A stretch of 64,000 nucleotides of DNA from Alistipes montrealensis (GTDB taxonomy: Bacteria > Bacteroidota > Bacteroidia > Bacteroidales > Rikenellaceae), in contig NZ_JAGYXY010000001.1 in assembly GCF_018362775.1 (NCBI RefSeq), positions 263,126-327,125 of the forward strand, read 5' to 3'. Under the pieces are notes generated by a model. That model saw only the letters and a list, made by a program, of their open reading frames with translations, was not told where the DNA came from and made no database searches. Below are positions 1-6,473 of the stretch, piece after piece. Both the position numbers and the translations under genes were made by a program. How positions within the stretch are numbered: the stretch's first letter is position 1; each line of letters starts with the position of its first letter.

Positions 1-710
1 CAGAACATGTTCTCGGCATTCTTCTGCGCAATGTCGACGTACCACGCCTGGTACTGCGCCCAGAGGTATTCGGGGCTTACGAACAACAGCGGCAGCAGCA
101 GGGCCACGGCGCTCCACAGCGCCATGTAGCCTATAAACCGCCATTTGCGCCGCACGAAGAAGAAGAAAGCCAGCCCGACGATGCCGTAGATTTTGACGAA
201 CGTACCGATGACGATGAACAGTGCGGCCCACCCTTCGCGGCGCTTCTCGATCATGACGAACGCCCCGACGACCAGCGCGGCAACCGCGATGTTGAACTGC
301 TGCTTGAAACAGGCTCCGTAGAAGTCGTTGAGCGTCAGCCACAGGATGAGGGTCGTCAGGACGACGGGCAGCGGAAGCCGCCGCACCGCCCAGTAGAGCG
401 ACAGCGAAAGACACATACACCACAACGACAGGCCCAGCCACACCGGCAGCACGGCAAAAGGCGCGATGATAAACCCGAAGACCGGACCGTAATGGTTCAG
501 GTCGCCGTATTCGAGCGGATAAGCTTCGTAAAGGGGCAGCGAGGAGAACAGGTGGTCGAAAACCCCGCGGAAAACCAGGAAATTATTGTAGCTGGCCGGA
601 GCGGCCAACGATAGCGAGATGCAGATCTGGAGGGTGCAGAGCACCCACACGGCCAACACGACATACGGATTCAGCAATCTGCTTTTCAGATTGATCGATT
701 GTGACGCCAC
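1..710 (-). CDS. Membrane glycosyltransferase, GT87/DUF2029-like (3' end outside window)
   Basis: About 236 residues are visible before the window edge. They hold several hydrophobic membrane segments separated by short loops, including an early loop with DLNHYGPVFG. This resembles polyprenyl-phosphate-dependent mannosyltransferases of the GT87/DUF2029 group, where an acidic residue in the first periplasmic loop is important. The start is taken as GTG at 710 because an in-frame TAA lies a few codons upstream and a consensus promoter ends just before it. The following gene upstream on the same strand is a GT4 glycosyltransferase, so a role in cell-surface glycan assembly is likely but inferred. 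The C-terminus is missing. Confidence 0.7.
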   Translation of the reverse strand, partial: MASQSINLKSRLLNPYVVLAVWVLCTLQICISLSLAAPASYNNFLVFRGVFDHLFSSLPLYEAYPLEYGDLNHYGPVFGFIIAPFAVLPVWLGLSLWCMCLSLSLYWAVRRLPLPVVLTTLILWLTLNDFYGACFKQQFNIAVAALVVGAFVMIEKRREGWAALFIVIGTFVKIYGIVGLAFFFFVRRKWRFIGYMALWSAVALLLPLLFVSPEYLWAQYQAWYVDIAQKNAENMF

Positions 711-735
711 TATTCGAGAGTAAGGTTAGGTCCGG

Positions 736-767
736 CAAAGATAGGTCCATTTCGCCCAAATAGCAAA
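736..767 (-). promoter_or_regulatory. Bacteroidota-type promoter for the GT87-like gene
   Basis: Read on the minus strand, TTTG at 764-767 is followed after 20 bases by TATCTTTG at 736-743. This matches the phylum consensus in both boxes and spacing. Transcription would start around 730, about 20 bases before the GTG at 710. Confidence 0.7.
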
Positions 768-805
768 CGAAATACCAAAAATGTAAGCCTTTGCCGGCCT
801 GCACC

Positions 806-1948
806 CTATTTCGGGGCCACCATGCCGTAGAGTTCCGTGATGCGGCTGCACATCTCGGCCCACGAAAAACGCCGGCGCACATCGACGCAGTTTTCCCGGA
901 AACGCGTCAGCGTATCGCCTTCGTACATCCGCCCGATAGCCGCGGCAACCCCGTCGGCCGTCGGGGGGCAAACATAACCCACACGCCCGTCGGGTACGAT
1001 CTCGGGCAGTCCGCCGACCGCCGTCACGACCATCGGCACGCAGAACTGGTAAGCGATCTGCGTCACACCGCTCTGCGTGGCGGTCTTATAAGGCTGGACG
1101 ACGAAATCCGCCGCCGAAAAGTAATATTTCACATCGTCGTCGGGAATGAAGCGGTCGTGAAGCAGAACTTCGTCCTGCAACCCGTTGTCGGCAATCTGTT
1201 TCAGGTACGGCTCTTTCGCCGTGTAAAACTCACCCGCGACGATCAGCCGGCGGCCTTCGGTGCGGCCCGCCCGTTTGAGCTGCGCCCAGGCGTCGAGCAG
1301 CAGATCCAATCCCTTGTAATCGCGGATCAGCCCGAAGAAAAGCACATAGCGGTTTGCAGGGTCCACGCCCAGGCGCACGCACGCCTCCGAACGCCCGACG
1401 CGTTCGCCGAAATTCTCAAACAGCGGATGCGGCGAGAACAGGGCCGGAGCTTCGCTGTATGGTTTGAGTTCGCTGTGGACCTGTTCGGACATGTAGACGA
1501 AACCGTCGACCGAACGCAGGTAATAGCGGTTGAACGATTTGTCGGTCAGGTGATGTTCGTGCGGTTCGACGTTGTCGATCTGGCACAGCACCTTCGTATG
1601 GCCGTTGCGGCGGGCGATGCGGGCGATGGTCCCGAAGCAGGGGGCCATGAAGGGCGTCCAATACTTCATCAGCACGAAATCGGGGCGTTCGCGCCGGATA
1701 CGGCGGCCGACACGAATCCAGTTCAGCGGATTCATCGTATTGACGCACCGGCAGATACGAAGGTCCCCAGGAGGAGGAGTCGCGACGGTCTGGCTCTCGC
1801 CGGGAAACAGCAGCGAGGGGTATTGGAGCGTAAAAGTCTTGATATCGACCTCGTTGCCCCGCTGCTGAAACGTGCGGGCCATGATCTCCATGATCGACGC
1901 CAAGCCGCCGCGGTACGGGTGCGCAGGTCCCAAAATCGTAATTTTCAT
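806..1948 (-). CDS. Glycosyltransferase family 4 (GT-B fold)
   Basis: 380 residues. The N-terminus (MKITILGPAHPYRGG) is the usual nucleotide-sugar transferase opening with a glycine-rich loop. The C-terminal half has the GT4 donor-site features: YVLFFGLIRDYKGLD, then a long stretch ending in VVQPYKTATQSGV and the VVTAVGGLPEIV loop. The frame is open further upstream to 2134, but ATG 1948 gives the family start and lies just downstream of a good promoter box. It probably adds a sugar to a lipid-linked or surface glycan on the cytoplasmic face. Substrate unknown. Confidence 0.85.
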   Translation of the reverse strand: MKITILGPAHPYRGGLASIMEIMARTFQQRGNEVDIKTFTLQYPSLLFPGESQTVATPPPGDLRICRCVNTMNPLNWIRVGRRIRRERPDFVLMKYWTPFMAPCFGTIARIARRNGHTKVLCQIDNVEPHEHHLTDKSFNRYYLRSVDGFVYMSEQVHSELKPYSEAPALFSPHPLFENFGERVGRSEACVRLGVDPANRYVLFFGLIRDYKGLDLLLDAWAQLKRAGRTEGRRLIVAGEFYTAKEPYLKQIADNGLQDEVLLHDRFIPDDDVKYYFSAADFVVQPYKTATQSGVTQIAYQFCVPMVVTAVGGLPEIVPDGRVGYVCPPTADGVAAAIGRMYEGDTLTRFRENCVDVRRRFSWAEMCSRITELYGMVAPK

Positions 1949-1989
1949 AGTATGCAAATCATCTTTCTGCAATGCAGGACTTCTCTTCA

Positions 1990-1997
1990 CAAAGATA
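1990..1997 (-). promoter_or_regulatory. Promoter -7 box for the GT4 gene
   Basis: TATCTTTG on the minus strand, 42 bases before the ATG at 1948, matches TAnnTTTG. No clear TTTG box was found at the expected distance, because a GC-rich terminator lies immediately upstream. Confidence 0.5.
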
Positions 1998-1999
1998 CG

Positions 2000-2029
2000 A
2001 AAAAACGGGGCCCCGCAACCGGGGCCCCG
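2000..2029 (-). terminator. Intrinsic terminator of the bacterioferritin gene
   Basis: The inverted repeat CGGGGCCCC / GGGGCCCCG (2006-2029) with a 6-base loop is followed on the minus strand by a T-run. It sits directly after the stop of the gene ending at 2052. Confidence 0.85.
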
Positions 2030-2051
2030 AAGATTTTGTCCGAAGGGCGTG

Positions 2052-2594
2052 CTATTCGCCGCTGCCCGAATGTTTGAAACTCTTCGACGTATGCTTGCTG
2101 CCGGCGGCAGATTGCAGTGCAAGGTACTCCTCACCGTAGTCGATCACATTCTGCAACTCGGTGCGGAAAGTATCGAGATGCTCTTCCTCCTCGACGATGA
2201 TGTCCTGGAACATCTTGTGCGTCACGGCGTCCTTGTTCTCCGAAGCGATGCGCGAAGCCTCGTTGTAGCTGTCGATCGTGCTCTGCTCGAGCTGCATTGC
2301 CATGCGCAGCATCTCCTTCACGTCGGTAATCTGCTTGGTGCGGAACGAAGCGTTCATGTCCACGTCGCCCTGCAGGAACAGGATGCGGTCGGAAAATTCC
2401 TCGATGTGGCGCATTTCGGCGATCGAAATCTCACGCATGATCTTCGAGAGATACTGGTAACGGTCATCCTCGAAATGGGTGTGGAAATACATGTATTGCA
2501 GCGAGGTGGCGATCTCCTTGCCTACGGCATCGTTCAGCAGGTCGATGCTTACCTGATACTTGTTTTTCGTTTGTGTTTTAGTTGCGCTTTCCAT
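2052..2594 (-). CDS. bfr: Bacterioferritin
   Basis: 180 residues, a four-helix ferritin-like iron-storage protein. Di-iron ligands line up as E27, E60 with H63 (ExxH), E103 and E136 with H139. The stretch IAEMRHIEEFSDRILFLQG matches the E. coli Bfr region that carries the haem-ligating methionine (M52), here M61, so inter-subunit haem binding is plausible. A 20-residue hydrophilic tail rich in Ser, His and Lys extends beyond the usual end. Monocistronic, with its own terminator. Role: oxidises and stores iron in the cytoplasm and protects against peroxide. Family assignment rests on motifs, not on a search. Confidence 0.88.
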   Translation of the reverse strand: MESATKTQTKNKYQVSIDLLNDAVGKEIATSLQYMYFHTHFEDDRYQYLSKIMREISIAEMRHIEEFSDRILFLQGDVDMNASFRTKQITDVKEMLRMAMQLEQSTIDSYNEASRIASENKDAVTHKMFQDIIVEEEEHLDTFRTELQNVIDYGEEYLALQSAAGSKHTSKSFKHSGSGE

Positions 2595-2598
2595 AATG

Positions 2599-2629
2599 AA
2601 AAAGGTTTTGCAGCCTTAGTTGCAAAACC
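2599..2629 (-). terminator. Hairpin between the thioesterase gene and bfr
   Basis: GGTTTTGCA (2604-2612) pairs with TGCAAAACC (2621-2629) across an 8-base loop. On the minus strand it is followed by five T and then, within about 10 bases, by the bfr start at 2594. It fits a terminator for the upstream thioesterase gene, but it lies where the bfr leader and ribosome site should be, so it could also act as an attenuator. Confidence 0.55.
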
Positions 2630-2666
2630 CGTTCCATAAACACCTTCCGGAGCATTCCCCGAGGGC

Positions 2667-3398
2667 CTATTTCCATTCGATAGAGGCACGCACGGCGGCC
2701 GTCGTTTCGTCGCCCGAAATTTCGAACAACGCCGAGCGGTCACGCAACTCGCATCCCACCCGCAACGTCTGCCCGAAACGGCACTCCCGGAGGAAATGAA
2801 TGTCCAGCCGTACGGAAGCCTCCTGCGTCAGTATTTCGACGGGCAGCATGTCGAGCATCATCTCGATATAACGCATCGTGTTGACATGGCGGTTAAAGTC
2901 GATGTCGCTGTAAACCACGCGATGTTCGACCGTTTCGGTCGGATTTACTTCACGGATTTTGCGCGGTTTGTCCGTCGGAGGCGCGGCATCGACAATAGCG
3001 TCGGCATGGGCGTCGCCCACCCACGAAAGGTCCATCGCCGAGCGGGTTTGCAGGTCGATCATGGCCCACTGCGTCACGGCACGGCCGAATTCACGGCCCG
3101 TGGCAAGGTCGGTCAGCGTGAAATTTCGCGTCGAAAGCACGCGGCCGTAATCGCTGATCCACGTAGCAACGGTATAGTCGGTATATTGGGTGGGCTGGTA
3201 ATCGAATTCGACGGCCATACGCGAAAGCACCCACGAATGATTGTCGGCGTTCAGCGCATCGACGCCGAAACCCTTTCCGTGGGCGTCGATGCCTGCGGTA
3301 TTGAGGATCGAACCGCCCAGCGAAGGAATCGTCGCCCGCAGCGTGAAGTCCACATCCTGGGGTTCGACCCGGTAATTATAGCATGATTTCTCGGCCAT
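2667..3398 (-). CDS. Acyl-ACP thioesterase (FatA/FatB-like)
   Basis: 243 residues, a tandem hot-dog protein of the acyl-ACP thioesterase family. The second half holds the family motif YSDIDFNRHVNTMRYIEMM with the Asn and His of the active site; the first half contains the conserved WISDYGRV region. It releases free fatty acids from acyl carrier protein in the cytoplasm. Single gene with its own promoter, divergent from the membrane protein at 3485. Confidence 0.88.
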   Translation of the reverse strand: MAEKSCYNYRVEPQDVDFTLRATIPSLGGSILNTAGIDAHGKGFGVDALNADNHSWVLSRMAVEFDYQPTQYTDYTVATWISDYGRVLSTRNFTLTDLATGREFGRAVTQWAMIDLQTRSAMDLSWVGDAHADAIVDAAPPTDKPRKIREVNPTETVEHRVVYSDIDFNRHVNTMRYIEMMLDMLPVEILTQEASVRLDIHFLRECRFGQTLRVGCELRDRSALFEISGDETTAAVRASIEWK

Positions 3399-3424
3399 TT
3401 CGTTGAATTTTACGGTTATGCAGG

Positions 3425-3432
3425 CAAATATA
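3425..3432 (-). promoter_or_regulatory. Promoter -7 box for the thioesterase gene
   Basis: TATATTTG on the minus strand, 27 bases before the ATG at 3398. It lies back to back with a plus-strand box at 3445-3452, making a compact divergent promoter region. Confidence 0.6.
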
Positions 3433-3444
3433 CGATTTTTTTCA

Positions 3445-3452
3445 TATATTTG
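3445..3452 (+). promoter_or_regulatory. Promoter -7 box for the small membrane protein
   Basis: TATATTTG on the plus strand, 33 bases before the ATG at 3485. The upstream TTTG box is not clear. Confidence 0.6.
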
Positions 3453-3484
3453 TGAAAGACGCTAATCCTTAAAAATTGTTAGTT

Positions 3485-4096
3485 ATGGAAGTAAAAAAAC
3501 TTGATTTCGGAGAAACCCTCAAAGATTCCGTCGCCATCGGCGTGAAGAATGCCCCGTCGGTCATTGCCGCCGTCGTGCTGTTTTTAATCACGATCTGGAT
3601 CCCCTACATCAACATCGGAACCTTCATCGCCATCACACTGCTGCCGACGCAGCTTGCCAAAGGCGAGGTAATCAATCCGTTGGGAATCTTCGACAGCAAG
3701 TACCGCCGTTACATGGGTGAATTCCTGATCACCATGGGCCTGATGGTCATTCCCATCTACATCGCCATGATCTTCATGATCGTTCCGGGCATCGTGCTCT
3801 CGATCGCATGGTCGCTGGCCTACTATTTCCTGATCGAAAAAGGCAAGAACCCGATGCAGGCCATCAAGGCTTCGAACGACGCTACCTACGGCAGCAAATG
3901 GACGATGTTCTTCGTCATCCTCGTATTCGGAGTACTCGCCTCGATCGTCATGCTGGTTTTCAGCGCTATCTGCGGCCTGATCAACGTCGGCTTCATCACG
4001 TTCGTCGTCATGTTCGTGCTGATAGTCCTGTTTATGTCGATCGGCATGTCGATCAACGCTTCGTTCTGGAAGCAGATGAAAGACAACGTAGAGTAA
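3485..4096 (+). CDS. Small polytopic membrane protein, unknown function
   Basis: 203 residues with about five hydrophobic segments and a Lys-rich short N-terminus. The general look is that of the DUF975 / glycerophosphodiester phosphodiesterase membrane-domain type of integral membrane protein (paired helices, YFLIEKGKNPMQAIKAS loop). The start is the ATG at 3485; a TTG three codons upstream is also in frame but lacks support. Single gene with its own promoter and terminator. I do not recognise a specific function. Confidence 0.75.
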   Translation: MEVKKLDFGETLKDSVAIGVKNAPSVIAAVVLFLITIWIPYINIGTFIAITLLPTQLAKGEVINPLGIFDSKYRRYMGEFLITMGLMVIPIYIAMIFMIVPGIVLSIAWSLAYYFLIEKGKNPMQAIKASNDATYGSKWTMFFVILVFGVLASIVMLVFSAICGLINVGFITFVVMFVLIVLFMSIGMSINASFWKQMKDNVE

Positions 4097-4116
4097 ATTT
4101 CACCCCGTAAAACAGA

Positions 4117-4145
4117 GAAGGCCGCATCCGATAGATGCGGCCTTC
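4117..4145. terminator. Bidirectional terminator
   Basis: A perfect 12 bp stem GAAGGCCGCATC / GATGCGGCCTTC with a 5-base loop sits between convergent genes ending at 4096 (+) and 4162 (-). Confidence 0.85.
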
Positions 4146-4161
4146 TTGTCTGTCTGTTCAA

Positions 4162-5133
4162 TCACTTATTGTTGACCGGAATCTTCCCACCATCCTTCCA
4201 TTCGCTGATCGTAGGGTCGGTAATCGAAGGAACGATACCTAACGTCGAATCCAAATTCAGCGTAATATCATAGGTATATGCATATCCGCTCAGCCAGGCC
4301 GTTGCAGGAACAGTCAAGGTAACCGTTTTATTTCCATTGAGATTGCTGTCGCCCATGTTCTCGACGGCTGCTACATCCAGCGTAATCACCATTGATTTAT
4401 CCTGCGGATTCTGCGGAATCAGCATCAACACATCGTTGCTGGCATTAGTCATCTCCACCTCGGTTGCAGTCAAGACCTTATCGTAAGTAATAGAATAGCT
4501 GACAGGCGTTGTCAGCGAAGTCCAGGTACCGTCACTGAACTTCAGATTAGCTTTCGAATTGATTTCCTGAAGCTCAATCGTCTTCAGGGTTACGGTATAA
4601 TAAGCCGAATAATCTTCTGTCGTCTTAGCCGTAAAGCGCACCTGTGCAAGGGCATGTTGGAATCCCAAACTTACGACAGCCGTTTCATCTGCCTTCGTAA
4701 AATCCTTGGAAGCAGAGGCATACAACAGGTCTTTCTGGTCGGCAAGAGTGGTGGATACGGTATAAGGCACAGCCTCGGGGGCTGTCATCGTAAGGGCTGT
4801 TTCCGTAGGCGAATAAGCAGAGAAAGAATACTTATAGCCTTTTTTGAAGTAGTAGGTATCCCCAAGGCTGCTCCAGGCACTCCCCGTCTTAGACAAGACG
4901 ATACCATCCATCCACGAAGTTTGCATGGCGGCTCCCAATCCGCTCGTAGCCGTAACGCTGAATTTATCTCCGTCCTCAAAATTTTTCTTGATTGTCGGCG
5001 CCGTTCGCGTAACACTGGAAATTTCGGTCGAAAATTTAACCGCAAGGTCTTCGGGGCCGACCGGAGTATCTTCAGTCGCACAGCCGGTAAAGGCCAGTGC
5101 AGCAACAGCTGCAGTTAAGAGTAGGCTTTTCAT
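4162..5133 (-). CDS. Fimbrillin-family lipoprotein (Mfa-like)
   Basis: 323 residues. Signal peptide with lipobox AFTGC (Cys18). The mature start carries the typical fimbrillin-family features: a first strand ending in SSVTRTAPT, where an Arg cleavage site may free the donor strand, then FEDGDKFSVTA, and later KGYKYSFSAYSPTE. This matches the Bacteroidota Mfa1/FimA-like group of surface pilus subunits. It stands alone, without visible anchor or tip genes nearby, so it may be an accessory or orphan subunit. Confidence 0.8.
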   Translation of the reverse strand: MKSLLLTAAVAALAFTGCATEDTPVGPEDLAVKFSTEISSVTRTAPTIKKNFEDGDKFSVTATSGLGAAMQTSWMDGIVLSKTGSAWSSLGDTYYFKKGYKYSFSAYSPTETALTMTAPEAVPYTVSTTLADQKDLLYASASKDFTKADETAVVSLGFQHALAQVRFTAKTTEDYSAYYTVTLKTIELQEINSKANLKFSDGTWTSLTTPVSYSITYDKVLTATEVEMTNASNDVLMLIPQNPQDKSMVITLDVAAVENMGDSNLNGNKTVTLTVPATAWLSGYAYTYDITLNLDSTLGIVPSITDPTISEWKDGGKIPVNNK

Positions 5134-5468
5134 AATTTTTGCTTTTTAAGGGTTAGTGACTTTTTTTAATATACATTTATCAGTTTGCGTTATATCCTCG
5201 TTCAAAGCTAAGACAAAGTTAACACGTCCATACTACCGTTGTCCTTCCATTTCCGACACATTCAGGGCCTCTGAGAGTACGAAAACGCCCGTGTATGGTC
5301 ATCGGACGCTTTTGTTTCATTTTCACCCGGATCGCCGGACGAATCCCTGTCGAGTTCTGGATCTTGAAACTTCAAAACGCTAAAAAAATTATCGAAAAAC
5401 GATAAATATTATTTGTTTTTCGAAAATTAATCCTATCTTTGCATCAGTTAAAACCAAAAGAGTAACAC
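5134..5468. promoter_or_regulatory. 335-base divergent intergenic region
   Basis: The region holds two candidate minus-strand -7 boxes for the fimbrillin gene (TAGCTTTG at 5203-5210 and TAACTTTG at 5214-5221) and the plus-strand promoter of the DUF2975 gene at its right end. No gene or repeat was seen in the middle part. Confidence 0.5.
5412..5441 (+). promoter_or_regulatory. Promoter of the DUF2975-XRE-M16 operon
   Basis: TTTG at 5412-5415, an 18-base spacer, then TATCTTTG at 5434-5441. The start codon follows 27 bases later at 5469. Confidence 0.65.
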
Positions 5469-6182
5469 ATGCAGAACAAAAAATCACTCCTGCAGCGCCT
5501 GCTGGTCATCTACATTACGTTTTTTATCGTACTCGTAGCCAGCATCGCCCATGGGGTCCTGCCCAACTTTTCACGGGGTGCGGCCGAAGGCATGGAACTC
5601 GGCCACGACATTGCCGAAAAATGGAAATCCGGCGTCCCGCGCATGATTTACATGCTGGGAGACATCCGCATCACAGGACAACCCGAAAACGTCGTCCAGG
5701 TCGCCGCAACCACAGGCAGCGAAATCAGCGCGAGCGTCCGGCAACTCGAACTGATCGTCGAACAGGACGCCCCCGAGGCGTCGCCACTCGGACTGGCCTT
5801 CCGTTCGGTAGGCGGCAGCGCATGGATTTATGCGCTGGTCATGCTTTGCCCGCTCCTCTACCTGGCCATCATCGTACTGATGTTCATGATCATACATTCG
5901 CTGCGCCGCTCGATCCGCGAAGAGCGCACGCTCGACAAGCGCAACGTCTGGTATCTGCGTGCGATCGGCATGCTGACGATCGTCACCGAACTGATCAGCG
6001 ACGCTGTAAACTGGGTGATGAACAACCGCGCCGCCGAACTGCTTGCTGACAGCGGATACACCGTCGACACGGGTTTCCACATCTCCTATGCAATGATTAT
6101 CATGGGTATCCTGATTCTTTTCGCCGCCGAGGTCTTTGCTATCGGCCAGAACCTGAGCGAGGAACAGAAATACACTATTTAA
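5469..6182 (+). CDS. DUF2975-type membrane protein
   Basis: 237 residues: one N-terminal membrane segment, an extracytoplasmic region of about 90 residues, then three more hydrophobic segments. This is the DUF2975 layout, though the periplasmic region is longer than in the shortest members. DUF2975 proteins commonly sit next to a small YozG-like XRE regulator, as here with the gene at 6236. The biochemical function of the family is not known to me. Confidence 0.72.
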   Translation: MQNKKSLLQRLLVIYITFFIVLVASIAHGVLPNFSRGAAEGMELGHDIAEKWKSGVPRMIYMLGDIRITGQPENVVQVAATTGSEISASVRQLELIVEQDAPEASPLGLAFRSVGGSAWIYALVMLCPLLYLAIIVLMFMIIHSLRRSIREERTLDKRNVWYLRAIGMLTIVTELISDAVNWVMNNRAAELLADSGYTVDTGFHISYAMIIMGILILFAAEVFAIGQNLSEEQKYTI

Positions 6183-6235
6183 AATAACGCCGACATGAGA
6201 GAACTGAAACCAAAACAAGGAGAAGGGAGGGAATT

Positions 6236-6454
6236 ATGGCGATAATCATAAATATAGACGTAATGATGGCCAAACGCAAAATGTCGCTCGGCGAACTGGC
6301 CGAACGGGTCGACATCACGCCCGCCAACCTCTCGATCCTCAAGAACGGAAAAGCCAAGGCGATCCGCTTCTCGACACTCGAAGCGATCTGCCGCGAACTG
6401 GACTGCCAGCCGGGGGACATCATCGAATACCGCCCCGAAGAGACGAAAGAATAA
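6236..6454 (+). CDS. Small XRE-family (YozG-like) DNA-binding regulator
   Basis: 72 residues made almost entirely of one Cro/C1-type helix-turn-helix: MSLGELAERVDITPANLSIL forms helices 2-3 and DCQPGDIIEY is the typical end. It probably regulates its own operon together with the DUF2975 partner. It lies 53 bases after the DUF2975 stop and 19 bases before the M16 peptidase, so the three appear co-transcribed. Confidence 0.88.
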   Translation: MAIIINIDVMMAKRKMSLGELAERVDITPANLSILKNGKAKAIRFSTLEAICRELDCQPGDIIEYRPEETKE

Positions 6455-6473
6455 CACCCTCATACCAAAGCCT

